DNA of 64,000 nt. Origin: an uncultured bacterium. Lineage in GTDB: Bacteria > Elusimicrobiota > Elusimicrobia > Elusimicrobiales > Elusimicrobiaceae. Both the position numbers and the translations under genes were made by a program. The notes below the pieces were generated by a model. The model worked only from the letters and a program-made list of their open reading frames with translations. It made no database searches and was not told the origin of the DNA. The stretch lies in NCBI GenBank assembly GCA_949294095.1, contig CASFFZ010000010.1, forward strand, positions 62,001 through 126,000, given 5' to 3'. Shown piece by piece: positions 43,872-51,625 of the stretch (its first letter is position 1; every line of letters starts with the position of its first letter).

Positions 43872-44843
43872 CTATTTATCCAAGTTTACCAATTCGTATT
43901 GGTCGTTTCCCATGCCCATTTCTTTCATATAAGAAAGCTGCCTAAGCCCTTTGCGCGATTCAATGCGTTCCTTTAAATCGTGCGATTCTTCCTCCGGCAG
44001 CGCATACACCATATCTACGGACGCCTGGTCTACCGCTAAAATATCCGTAGAGGCCAAAATGCCCACATTGCGGGTTTTGGGAGCGGCGGCGGAAGTGCCG
44101 GCGCAGTCGCAGTCCACGGACATATTGCGAAGCACATTGATGTAGACGATGTTTTTGCCAAAATGGTCGGTTACGGCTTTGCCGCCTTCCACCATGTGTT
44201 CCATAAACAGCTCCTTGTTGGCGCGCCACAAATCGGCGCCGTTGCTGCCGTGCTGCATGGCTTTGCCCACTTTGGCGTCCGCACAGCCGATGGCGATGTT
44301 TTTAAGCGAACCGCCAAACCCGCCCATCGTGTGGCCTTTAAAATGCGTCAGCGCCACCATGGAATCGTAATTCAGCAAATTCTTGCCTACGGACATTTCT
44401 TTAAAGTGCTTGCCGCCTTTAATGGGCAGCATTACCGCGCCGTCTGCGTCCATAATATCCACTTCGCAGAAATCCCACCCGTTGGTTTTAAGGGTTTGGC
44501 GGTGCAGTTCGGTGGTGTGGCGTCCGCCCTCATAAAGGGTGTTGGTTTCCACAATGTTGCTGTTGGGAATATGCTGCTGGAGCGCTTTGACCATATCCCG
44601 CGGGATAATGTTGGGGCCGTGCGGCTCGCCGGTGTGCACTTTAATGGCCACTTTTCCGTTTATATTTTCGGAAATTTTATCGTAAATTTTTACGAGTCCC
44701 TCCGGGCTGATGTCCGAAGTGAAATATACAATTGACTTTTGCGCCGGGGCTTCGGTTTTGACCGGGGCGGAACCGTTAGACCCGCACGCCGCCAAAAACA
44801 CACCCGCCGCCAGGCACGTGATTACTGCCGGTTGAAAAGTCAT
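43872..44843 (-). CDS. DUF362 domain lipoprotein
   Basis: This 323-residue predicted lipoprotein (lipobox LAAC at about residues 17-20) carries a DUF362 domain with VAIKVHTGEPHGPN, LTHFKGHTMGGFGGSLKNIAIG and GILASTDILAVDQASVDMVY. DUF362 proteins are common in anaerobes; some carry an added ferredoxin domain, but this one does not. The biochemical role is not known. The Cys-Asp-Cys in VDCDCAGTS may bind a metal, which is inference. No neighbour clarifies the function. Confidence 0.85.
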   Translation of the reverse strand: MTFQPAVITCLAAGVFLAACGSNGSAPVKTEAPAQKSIVYFTSDISPEGLVKIYDKISENINGKVAIKVHTGEPHGPNIIPRDMVKALQQHIPNSNIVETNTLYEGGRHTTELHRQTLKTNGWDFCEVDIMDADGAVMLPIKGGKHFKEMSVGKNLLNYDSMVALTHFKGHTMGGFGGSLKNIAIGCADAKVGKAMQHGSNGADLWRANKELFMEHMVEGGKAVTDHFGKNIVYINVLRNMSVDCDCAGTSAAAPKTRNVGILASTDILAVDQASVDMVYALPEEESHDLKERIESRKGLRQLSYMKEMGMGNDQYELVNLDK

Positions 44844-44947
44844 TTGTAACCCTCCCTTTTTAACTCACAGGCCGCCGCATGGCGCGGGCGGCAATGTTTG
44901 TATTATAGCAACTGGAGCAAACTCCAAGTCAAGCGGTTTTTCTATAA

Positions 44948-44984
44948 ATAAAAAATACCCTGATTTATTCGAGGGTATTTTTTA
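44948..44984 (-). terminator. Terminator of pilin paralogue 4
   Basis: On the minus strand AAATACCCT and AGGGTATTT form a stem followed by a T-rich run, just after the pilin stop. Confidence 0.82.
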
Positions 44985-44997
44985 TTTTTAACAACTG

Positions 44998-45495
44998 CTA
45001 ATTAAAATATCCATCGCTCCGCCCAGTCAAACTTTTGCAGATGGCAGGCACATGTGCATCCCCCAATCCGTTTCGGCAATGCAACGTAGTATCTGCACCA
45101 GATACAGGCACCCGCAGCAAAATAGTGTATCCGCCTTTATTTAAATCTAAAGCTGTTCCATCGTTTTTTATGCGTACAGCCCACGCGGTCAAGGCATTAT
45201 TTTCCCAATTATCGGTGCGAACAGAAACTTTCCAATGCTTTGTGGAAAATGTACTGGGGGCGCTCTCACTCAAGCCAGGCATTGTTAAATCTAACTGTGT
45301 CAAATCGGACGTATAATCCCCATTACCCAGTTTATACGCTTTTTCGGCCACTAATAAGTCTTTCAATAAAGTTCGAGCTTCCGCAGCATATGCTTTTTCC
45401 ACTGCTTTTGTATATTCAGGCAACGCTACCGCCGCTAAGATACCAATGATTAGTACCACCACCAACAGTTCTATCAACGTAAAACCTTTTTTCAT
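44998..45495 (-). CDS. Type IV pilin-like prepilin (paralogue 4)
   Basis: This 165-residue protein has the leader MKKG cut before FTLIELLVVVLIIGILAAVA with Glu+5. The C-terminal domain has a Cys pair (LHCRNG and AICKSL). GGAGGG lies before the ATG at 45495; the longer open frame upstream is leader DNA containing the promoter. Its promoter has a T12 tract between -35 and -10. Confidence 0.92.
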   Translation of the reverse strand: MKKGFTLIELLVVVLIIGILAAVALPEYTKAVEKAYAAEARTLLKDLLVAEKAYKLGNGDYTSDLTQLDLTMPGLSESAPSTFSTKHWKVSVRTDNWENNALTAWAVRIKNDGTALDLNKGGYTILLRVPVSGADTTLHCRNGLGDAHVPAICKSLTGRSDGYFN

Positions 45496-45568
45496 GTAAC
45501 CCTCCACGGCGGGCCGATTTAAGCGCGCAAATGATACCGGGGAAGCAATTGTCTGCCCGTCCGAGTTC

Positions 45569-45596
45569 AGTGTATCAAAAAAAAAAAACAAATCAA
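45569..45596 (-). promoter_or_regulatory. Promoter of pilin paralogue 4 with a T12 spacer tract
   Basis: On the minus strand TTGATT, a 16-nt spacer made of TG, twelve T residues and GA, then TACACT. The layout closely matches the promoter of pilin paralogue 5 (50002-50028). Slippage in the T tract would change the spacer length. Confidence 0.5.
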
Positions 45597-45831
45597 CCCT
45601 TTTCTGCTCGTGGGCCCGGCTGTTCTAGTCCACCCACGGAGGCCGCGTTCGCCCCCGGCTTGGCGGTTTGTTTTCGCTATGAATTTTTATTTACCGAGCG
45701 GTAAAAAACGGTTTGCCAAATACAGGCCAAAGTTATACAATATATACAGGCCGGAGTATCCCTCCGGGCTGGCGTGTTTTTGTGCACGCCCAAAGACCGT
45801 TTTAATTTACGCAAAAGGAGACTTCTCTATT
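45597..45831 (+). promoter_or_regulatory. Upstream region of the PFOR gene: promoter and two leader hairpins
   Basis: No gene lies between the pilin promoter and the PFOR ATG. TTGCCA (45713-45718), 17 bp and TACAAT (45736-45741) form a good promoter with start near 45748. The leader of about 84 nt opens with a perfect hairpin (CCGGAG/CTCCGG, 45751-45767), followed by a second (GGCGTG/CACGCC, 45771-45790), and then the AAGGAG site. The hairpins may stabilise the mRNA or regulate it. Confidence 0.55.
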
Positions 45832-48800
45832 ATGGCTAAACTAGTTGCTATGGACGGCAACGGCGCAGTATCCCACGTCGCCCATGCTACCAACGAAGTA
45901 ATCGCTATTTACCCGATTACCCCGTCTTCCACGATGGGCGAAATCTGTGACGCCAAGAGCGCCAAAGGCGAAACCAACATTTGGGGGAACGTCCCGTCCG
46001 TAAGCGAGCTGCAGTCCGAAGGCGGCGCTTCCGGTGCGGTGCACGGTTCGCTGACCGCCGGCGCGCTGACTACCACTTTTACCGCTTCTCAGGGTTTGCT
46101 CTTGATGATCCCGAATATGTACAAAATCGCCGGCGAACTGACGCCCACCGTGTTCCACGTGTCTGCGCGCGCCATTGCCACCACGGCTTTGTCCATTTTC
46201 GGCGACCACTCGGACGTGATGGCCGTCCGCCAGACCGGCTGGGCCATGCTCTGCTCCGACAACCCGCAGGAAGCTATGGATATGGCGCTCATCGCCCAAG
46301 CCTCCACGCTGCGCGCCCGCGTGCCGTTTGTACACTTCTTTGACGGTTTCCGCACCAGCCACGAACTGAACATGGTGGAACCCTTAACCAAAGAACAAAT
46401 GCACGAAATGATTGACGACAAACTGGTGGCCGAACACAAATCCCGCGGCCTCAACCCGGAACACCCCACCGTGCGCGGTACCGCCGCCAACCCGGATGTG
46501 TATTTCCAGGAACGCGAAGCCGTCAACAAATTCTACAACGCCGTGCCCGGCATTGTGAAAGAAGAAATGGCCAAATTTGAAAAAATCGCCGGCCGCCACT
46601 ACGAGCTGTTCCAATACGTAGGCGACGCCGATGCCGAACGCTTAATCGTGATTATGGGTTCCGGCGCGGACGTAGCCCAGAACGCCGTGGAAGCCATGCA
46701 AGGCCAAAAAGTGGGCGTGCTGAAAGTAAAACTGTTCCGCCCCTTCTCCATTGCGGATTTTGTAAAAGCCATTCCGGCCACCGTCAAGAAAGTAGCGGTC
46801 ATGGACCGCACCAAAGAACCCGGCGCCTTGGGTGAACCCTTGTTCCAAGACGTTTGCGCCGCGTTCCTGACGGACGAAGCCAAAGCCAAATTCCCCACGA
46901 CCCCGCTCATCATCGGCGGCCGCTACGGAATCGGCTCCAAAGATTTCACGCCTTCTCACGTCAAAGCCGTGTTTGACAATCTGGCCGCCAACGAACCCAA
47001 AAAAGAGTTCACCGTCGGCATCAAAGACGATTTGACCAACCTCTCTCTGCCCGAAACCAAACTGGAAAACAAAGCCGCCAACGATATTTTCGCCGCGTTG
47101 TTCTACGGGTTGGGTTCCGACGGCACCGTAGGCGCCAACAAAAACACGATGAAAATCATCAGCGCCAACGGCTTCTTTGCCCAAGGGTACTTCGTCTACG
47201 ACTCCAAAAAATCCGGCTCTATGACGACCTCCCACATCCGCTTCGGCAAAAAATACATCCGCGCGCCGTACCTCATCCAATCGGCGGACTTTATCGGCGT
47301 GCATATGTTTGACTTCTTGGATAAATACGACGTGCTCGGCAAAGCCAAAGAAGGCGCCACCGTGCTGATCAACTCTCCGTACAACGCCCAGGAAGTGTGG
47401 AACCACTTAACCGCCGAAGTACAGAAAATTATCATTGACCGCAAACTGAAAGTGTACGTGATTGACGCTTCCGAAATTGCGCTCAAAACCGGCATGGGCA
47501 GCCGCACCAACACCATTATGCAGACGGCTTTCTTCGGCATTGCGGGCGTCATCCCGACCGATAAAGCCATCGCCGATATTAAAGAAGCCATCAAGAAAAC
47601 CTATTCCAAAAAAGGCGAAGAAGTGGTGCAGAAGAACTACAAAGCCGTAGACGCCGCTTTGGCGGGATTGCAAGAAGTAAAATATCCGGCCGAAGTAACC
47701 TCTAAACTGCACACCAAAGCCCCGGTTCCGGCCGAAGCCCCCGCGTTTGTGAAAGACGTGTTGGGCGAAATGATTGCCGGCCGCGGCGATGATCTGCCCA
47801 CCTCCGCCATGCCGGAAGGCGGCGTGTATCCGACGGGTACCACCCAATACGAAAAACGCAACATCGCCATCATGGTGCCGCAATGGGATCCCAATACGTG
47901 TATCCAGTGCGGTTTCTGCTCGATGGTCTGCCCGCATGCGGCCATCCGCATTAAAGCCTACGACGGCGCGGAACTGAAGAACGCTCCGAAAACCTTCAAA
48001 TCCGCCGACGGCAAAGCCGACTTGGCCGGCCTCAAATTCACCGTTCAAGTAGCGGTGGAAGACTGCACCGGCTGCGGCGCCTGCGTATTCAACTGCCCGG
48101 CTAAGAATAAAGAAAACCCGGAAAAGAAAGCCATCAATATGGTGCACCAGCTGGACGTGCGCGAAAACGAAATCGACAACTACGCTTTCTTCCTGGGCCT
48201 CAAACAAGCCGAAGTAAAAACCAAAAAAGAATCCGTAAAAGGTTCTCAGATGAGAAAACCCTTGTTTGAGTTCTCCGGCGCCTGCGCGGGCTGCGGCGAA
48301 ACACCGTACGTAAAACTTTTGACGCAGCTGTTCGGCGACCGCTTGGCCATTGCCAACGCGACGGGCTGCTCCTCCATTTATGGCGGCAACCTGCCCACCA
48401 CGCCTTACTGCAAACGCGAAGACGGCAAAGGCCCGGCGTGGTCTAACTCCTTGTTTGAAGACAACGCCGAATTCGGTTTGGGTATGCGCTTGGCGTTTGA
48501 CCAACTCAACCACGACGCCAAAGCCTTGCTGACCAGCGCCAAAGAAGGCGGTCTTAAAGAACATGCCGCTTTGATTGACGCCATTTTGAATGCCGACCAG
48601 TCCACCGACGCGGGCGTAGAAGCCCAGCGCAAGAACGTGGCCGACCTCAAAGCCGTCTTGGAAAAAGGCGCCGAAAAAGGCTGCGAAGAATGCAAACGCC
48701 TGCTCAGCTTGGCTGATTACCTGGTTAGGAAATCCGTCTGGATCTTGGGCGGCGACGGCTGGGCCTACGACATCGGCTACGGCGGGTTGGATCACGTCCT

Positions 48801-49401
48801 CGCCAGCGGCAAGAACATCAAAATCTTGGTGCTGGATACGGAAGTGTACTCCAACACCGGCGGCCAGATGTCCAAAGCTACGCCTTTGGGCGCCAAAGCC
48901 TTGTTTGCGGCGGGCGGCAAAACCATGCCGAAGAAAGACCTCGGTATGATTGCCATGACCTACGGCAACATTTATGTAGCGCAGGTAGCCATGGGCGCCA
49001 ACATGAACCAGACCATCCAAGCCTTGGCGGAAGCCGATGCTTACGACGGCCCGGCGTTGGTAATTGCCTACTCGCACTGCATTGCGCACGGGATTGATAT
49101 GTCCAAGGGTATGGGCGAAGCCAAACGCGCCGTACAAGCCGGCCGCTGGATCCTGTACCGCTTCAATCCCGAAGCCCGCTACGAAGGCAAGAACCCCCTG
49201 CATGTGGACAGCCCGCTGGGCGAACCCACCTTGCCGTTAGTGGACTACATGAGCGGCGAAAACCGCTTCAAAGGCTTGATGAGAGACAACCCGGAACTGG
49301 CGAAAGAACTTATTAAACGCGCCGAATCCGAATACGCCTGGAGACGCGACCTGTACAAACAACTGGCCGCGATGCAGCCGGCGGAAAAGGTTGTAAAATA
49401 G
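45832..49401 (+). CDS. nifJ: Pyruvate:ferredoxin (flavodoxin) oxidoreductase, single-chain
   Basis: This 1189-residue enzyme oxidises pyruvate with CoA to acetyl-CoA, CO2 and reduced ferredoxin, the central step of anaerobic pyruvate use. Domains in order: pyrimidine-binding domain (ATNEVIAIYPITPSSTMGE), transketolase-like C-terminal part, gamma domain (GTVGANKNTMKII), two [4Fe-4S] motifs (CIQCGFCSMVCPHA and CTGCGACVFNCPAK), extra cluster Cys (CAGCGETPY) and the thiamine-pyrophosphate domain (GDGWAYDIGYGGLDHV, SNTGGQMSKATP). The start at 45832 has AAGGAG and matches the family N-terminus; the longer frame upstream is leader DNA. Codon use is strongly biased, consistent with high expression. 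Confidence 0.97.
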   Translation: MAKLVAMDGNGAVSHVAHATNEVIAIYPITPSSTMGEICDAKSAKGETNIWGNVPSVSELQSEGGASGAVHGSLTAGALTTTFTASQGLLLMIPNMYKIAGELTPTVFHVSARAIATTALSIFGDHSDVMAVRQTGWAMLCSDNPQEAMDMALIAQASTLRARVPFVHFFDGFRTSHELNMVEPLTKEQMHEMIDDKLVAEHKSRGLNPEHPTVRGTAANPDVYFQEREAVNKFYNAVPGIVKEEMAKFEKIAGRHYELFQYVGDADAERLIVIMGSGADVAQNAVEAMQGQKVGVLKVKLFRPFSIADFVKAIPATVKKVAVMDRTKEPGALGEPLFQDVCAAFLTDEAKAKFPTTPLIIGGRYGIGSKDFTPSHVKAVFDNLAANEPKKEFTVGIKDDLTNLSLPETKLENKAANDIFAALFYGLGSDGTVGANKNTMKIISANGFFAQGYFVYDSKKSGSMTTSHIRFGKKYIRAPYLIQSADFIGVHMFDFLDKYDVLGKAKEGATVLINSPYNAQEVWNHLTAEVQKIIIDRKLKVYVIDASEIALKTGMGSRTNTIMQTAFFGIAGVIPTDKAIADIKEAIKKTYSKKGEEVVQKNYKAVDAALAGLQEVKYPAEVTSKLHTKAPVPAEAPAFVKDVLGEMIAGRGDDLPTSAMPEGGVYPTGTTQYEKRNIAIMVPQWDPNTCIQCGFCSMVCPHAAIRIKAYDGAELKNAPKTFKSADGKADLAGLKFTVQVAVEDCTGCGACVFNCPAKNKENPEKKAINMVHQLDVRENEIDNYAFFLGLKQAEVKTKKESVKGSQMRKPLFEFSGACAGCGETPYVKLLTQLFGDRLAIANATGCSSIYGGNLPTTPYCKREDGKGPAWSNSLFEDNAEFGLGMRLAFDQLNHDAKALLTSAKEGGLKEHAALIDAILNADQSTDAGVEAQRKNVADLKAVLEKGAEKGCEECKRLLSLADYLVRKSVWILGGDGWAYDIGYGGLDHVLASGKNIKILVLDTEVYSNTGGQMSKATPLGAKALFAAGGKTMPKKDLGMIAMTYGNIYVAQVAMGANMNQTIQALAEADAYDGPALVIAYSHCIAHGIDMSKGMGEAKRAVQAGRWILYRFNPEARYEGKNPLHVDSPLGEPTLPLVDYMSGENRFKGLMRDNPELAKELIKRAESEYAWRRDLYKQLAAMQPAEKVVK

Positions 49402-49412
49402 TTTAAAGCCAC

Positions 49413-49446
49413 ACAAAAACCCCAGCGGCAAGGCTGGGGTTTTTTG
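49413..49446. terminator. Bidirectional terminator between PFOR and pilin paralogue 5
   Basis: AACCCCAGC and GCTGGGGTT form a stem with flanking A and T runs. Confidence 0.88.
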
Positions 49447-49461
49447 TTGAGAAGATCCATT

Positions 49462-49995
49462 CTAAAACGGATAATAATCAGTTCCTTGTATCGTGCTTGG
49501 GGATTGTCCATTACTTAAATTCCGACAAAAAGACAAACCTTTGTCCGTTTGCGCCATACACCACCTCCCCGTAGAAGGAATGGCCGTATGATCCACCTCT
49601 CCGGACTGGTTTATAGTCGGAGAAATGACTACTAACCAATAATTGTCTTCTTTGTCCATTGCAATGGGGGCAGCCAACCAACCATATGTAAAATTTTTGG
49701 TTTCCGGCACTCCATTCTCATTCAATAGGCCTTCAAACCCTTCCATCACAGTATCCGTGTTTCCGCAATCGGCAATACTGCCTCCGTTGGCAAGCATGCA
49801 CATATCAACATTGTCGGCCACTTTTCTTAATATTTCCATAGCCTCCGTTACGCGTGCTTTCATTACCGCTTTCTCATACTGCGGAAACGCCACCGCAGCC
49901 AAAATACCGATAATTAACACCACTACTAAGAGCTCTATAAGCGTAAATCCGGCGTTTTTCCCGCCGGAAAATGATTTTTGATAAGTTTTGTCCAT
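49462..49995 (-). CDS. Type IV pilin-like prepilin (paralogue 5)
   Basis: This protein of about 177 residues has a leader of 15-16 residues (MDKTYQKSFSGGKNAG), longer than in its paralogues, cut before FTLIELLVVVLIIGILAAVA. Cys residues occur in MCMLAN, ADCGNT, RWCMAQ and SFCRNL. The ATG at 49995 is preferred over an in-frame TTG two codons earlier. No Shine-Dalgarno sequence precedes it; the promoter -10 lies 6 nt upstream, so a leaderless mRNA is likely. Confidence 0.9.
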   Translation of the reverse strand: MDKTYQKSFSGGKNAGFTLIELLVVVLIIGILAAVAFPQYEKAVMKARVTEAMEILRKVADNVDMCMLANGGSIADCGNTDTVMEGFEGLLNENGVPETKNFTYGWLAAPIAMDKEDNYWLVVISPTINQSGEVDHTAIPSTGRWCMAQTDKGLSFCRNLSNGQSPSTIQGTDYYPF

Positions 49996-50001
49996 ATGCA
50001 A

Positions 50002-50028
50002 AATTTATCAAAAAAAAAAACGAGTCAA
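50002..50028 (-). promoter_or_regulatory. Leaderless-type promoter of pilin paralogue 5 with a T11 spacer tract
   Basis: On the minus strand TTGACT, a 15-nt spacer made of CG, eleven T residues and GA, then TAAATT, 6 nt and the ATG. It has the same architecture as the promoter of pilin paralogue 4. Confidence 0.5.
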
Positions 50029-50167
50029 GGGACTCCGCTTGTTCACTCAACATCCTCTCCCTTTCCAAGAGATGCTTCCTGCGGCCGGCCGTACCTGCCG
50101 GGCCGGAAACAATCCTTCATTTTCTTATATCCGCCCCCGCCGCCAATCCAATAGCAAACGGCCAAAA

Positions 50168-50200
50168 GACCTAGCTGGCAATAGGTCTTTTTCCCCTTGT
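50168..50200 (+). promoter_or_regulatory. Shared upstream element, copy C, with hairpin
   Basis: AGACCTA and TAGGTCT form a perfect 7-bp stem followed by TTTTTCCCCTTG. By itself it looks like a terminator, but no plus-strand gene lies upstream. The sequence aligns with copy B at 23091-23126 (CCTA, CT, GGC, AT, GGTCT, CCCTTG in the same order). It lies just before the promoter of the exported receiver-like protein. Confidence 0.4.
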
Positions 50201-50201
50201 T

Positions 50202-50230
50202 TTGCCTACGGGGATGTATTAAAGTATAAA
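50202..50230 (+). promoter_or_regulatory. Promoter of the exported receiver-like protein gene
   Basis: TTGCCT, a 17-bp spacer and TATAAA lie just upstream of a GGAGG site. Confidence 0.55.
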
Positions 50231-50246
50231 AAAGGAGGGGTGCCCC

Positions 50247-51566
50247 ATGCGTTCATTACTTTTGGCTTCTATTATATTGCTCACATCTCTCAGCCCGGCA
50301 CAGGCCCAGCTGAAACCGGCCCGCGGTCTGGTCAAGGCGATTACCAGTACGCCTGCCGTGGCCGCTTCCTCTTCCAAAGTGATTTCCAATCTTCCCAAAA
50401 CAACGGCCGCCGTCTCTTGGGGGATAGCGGGCATGCGCTCTACGGACGAAATGGAAGCCTTGTATTGCGCGCCGGCGGCGGTGCAGGAGTCTTTCCGCTG
50501 TTCGCCTCAAGCGGTTATTTTGGACAAATACGATAAAATGTTTCACTACGGGGCGCCGCTTATCAGCGCGGTGGATATTCCCTCGCCCGAAAGAGCCCTT
50601 TACATCAAACAAGCCCGCGCGGCCCTGTTGGCTCCGTTTCCCGATATTACCCCCACCGATCACTTGGTTCATTACTACAAACTAAGCCCCGCCTTGGTCG
50701 GCCAATACCAAGACCTGTACCAACAGATTTACCAATTTCACCTCTATATCCTCAAACGGCTGAAATTTTCCTTGGCTTCCAGCGCCCCCCAATGGACGCC
50801 TATGGAAAAACAAGAATTTGACGCCGAACTGACCCAAGTGGACGCCGCCGTGCAAAATATGCTGAAACATATGGGCGGCTTAGACCCCGCACTGGAACGG
50901 ATTATGACGGACATCCAATGGAGCCGGGAATTAATTTCCAATATGCCGGGCCAGTTTGTACTGCAGGACATTAAACGCACCGAGCCTTTTAACCTGAACC
51001 AATACTGTCTGTTTTCCGCGCCGGGGATGTGGCCGCGCCACGCCATCCGCAACGATGATTTATTTTTTAATCCGGCGCTGGCCCGCCAAACGGCGGCCCA
51101 ATTCTGCAGCCAGCTGCCGGCCAATTTGAAAGTGGCCGTGCTCAACGATTCCCCGCATTACACGGGCCAATATGAAAACTGGACGCAGGAAGGCGTTTTT
51201 ACAAACGGGCTGACGGTAAGCACTTTTCTGTCGGTCAACGACTTTTTGCGTGTTCACCGTCAACAGCCTTTTGACATCATCCTAACGGATTACTTCATCC
51301 CGGGCGGCGGCGGGAACCTGCTGGTAAAATTGCTTCGCTCCGAGCGGGATTTTACCCCCGTCATTCTCCATTCTTACGCCGGAGAAGGACACAATGCCTG
51401 GGAAATTACCCGCCCGCAAGAATCGCTTCAGAAAGAATATAACCTGGGCTATGACGCGTTCTTGCCCACCAACGACGATTTCTTCTCTTCCCGCGGCTAT
51501 CTGTACATTTTAGAAGGCCTGCGTAATTTTTATGCGGCCCAAAAGCTGCACCCGCAGCGCGGATGA
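50247..51566 (+). CDS. Exported protein with a receiver-like C-terminal domain
   Basis: This 439-residue protein has a clear signal peptide (MRSLLLASIILLTSLSPAQA-Q), a helical middle part (about 60-280) and a C-terminal stretch (about 290-430) that reads like a response-regulator receiver: LKVAVLNDSPHY, FDIILTDYFIPGGGGNLLVKLL with an Asp at the phospho-acceptor position, PVILHSYAGEG and GYDAFLPTN. The conserved Lys after the last strand is replaced by Thr. A receiver domain outside the cytoplasm would have no known kinase, so it is more likely a degenerate domain with a binding role. The REC match is by pattern only. GGAGG lies before the ATG. Confidence 0.7.
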   Translation: MRSLLLASIILLTSLSPAQAQLKPARGLVKAITSTPAVAASSSKVISNLPKTTAAVSWGIAGMRSTDEMEALYCAPAAVQESFRCSPQAVILDKYDKMFHYGAPLISAVDIPSPERALYIKQARAALLAPFPDITPTDHLVHYYKLSPALVGQYQDLYQQIYQFHLYILKRLKFSLASSAPQWTPMEKQEFDAELTQVDAAVQNMLKHMGGLDPALERIMTDIQWSRELISNMPGQFVLQDIKRTEPFNLNQYCLFSAPGMWPRHAIRNDDLFFNPALARQTAAQFCSQLPANLKVAVLNDSPHYTGQYENWTQEGVFTNGLTVSTFLSVNDFLRVHRQQPFDIILTDYFIPGGGGNLLVKLLRSERDFTPVILHSYAGEGHNAWEITRPQESLQKEYNLGYDAFLPTNDDFFSSRGYLYILEGLRNFYAAQKLHPQRG

Positions 51567-51625
51567 TTTTTCCCTGCCGGATGTTCCGTTTTTGCTAAAA
51601 TAAGAGAAATCCAGCAGGAGAAGCT

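Noticed and set aside
45610..45831. N-terminal extension of PFOR from an upstream in-frame ATG
   Set aside because: The region holds the promoter and leader hairpins and does not resemble the PFOR N-terminus, which begins at MAKLVAMDGN.
47407..49203. A 598-codon open frame antisense to the PFOR gene
   Set aside because: It is the mirror of a strongly codon-biased gene; its composition (Gly, Phe, His, Val, Arg rich) and lack of motifs are typical of a shadow frame.
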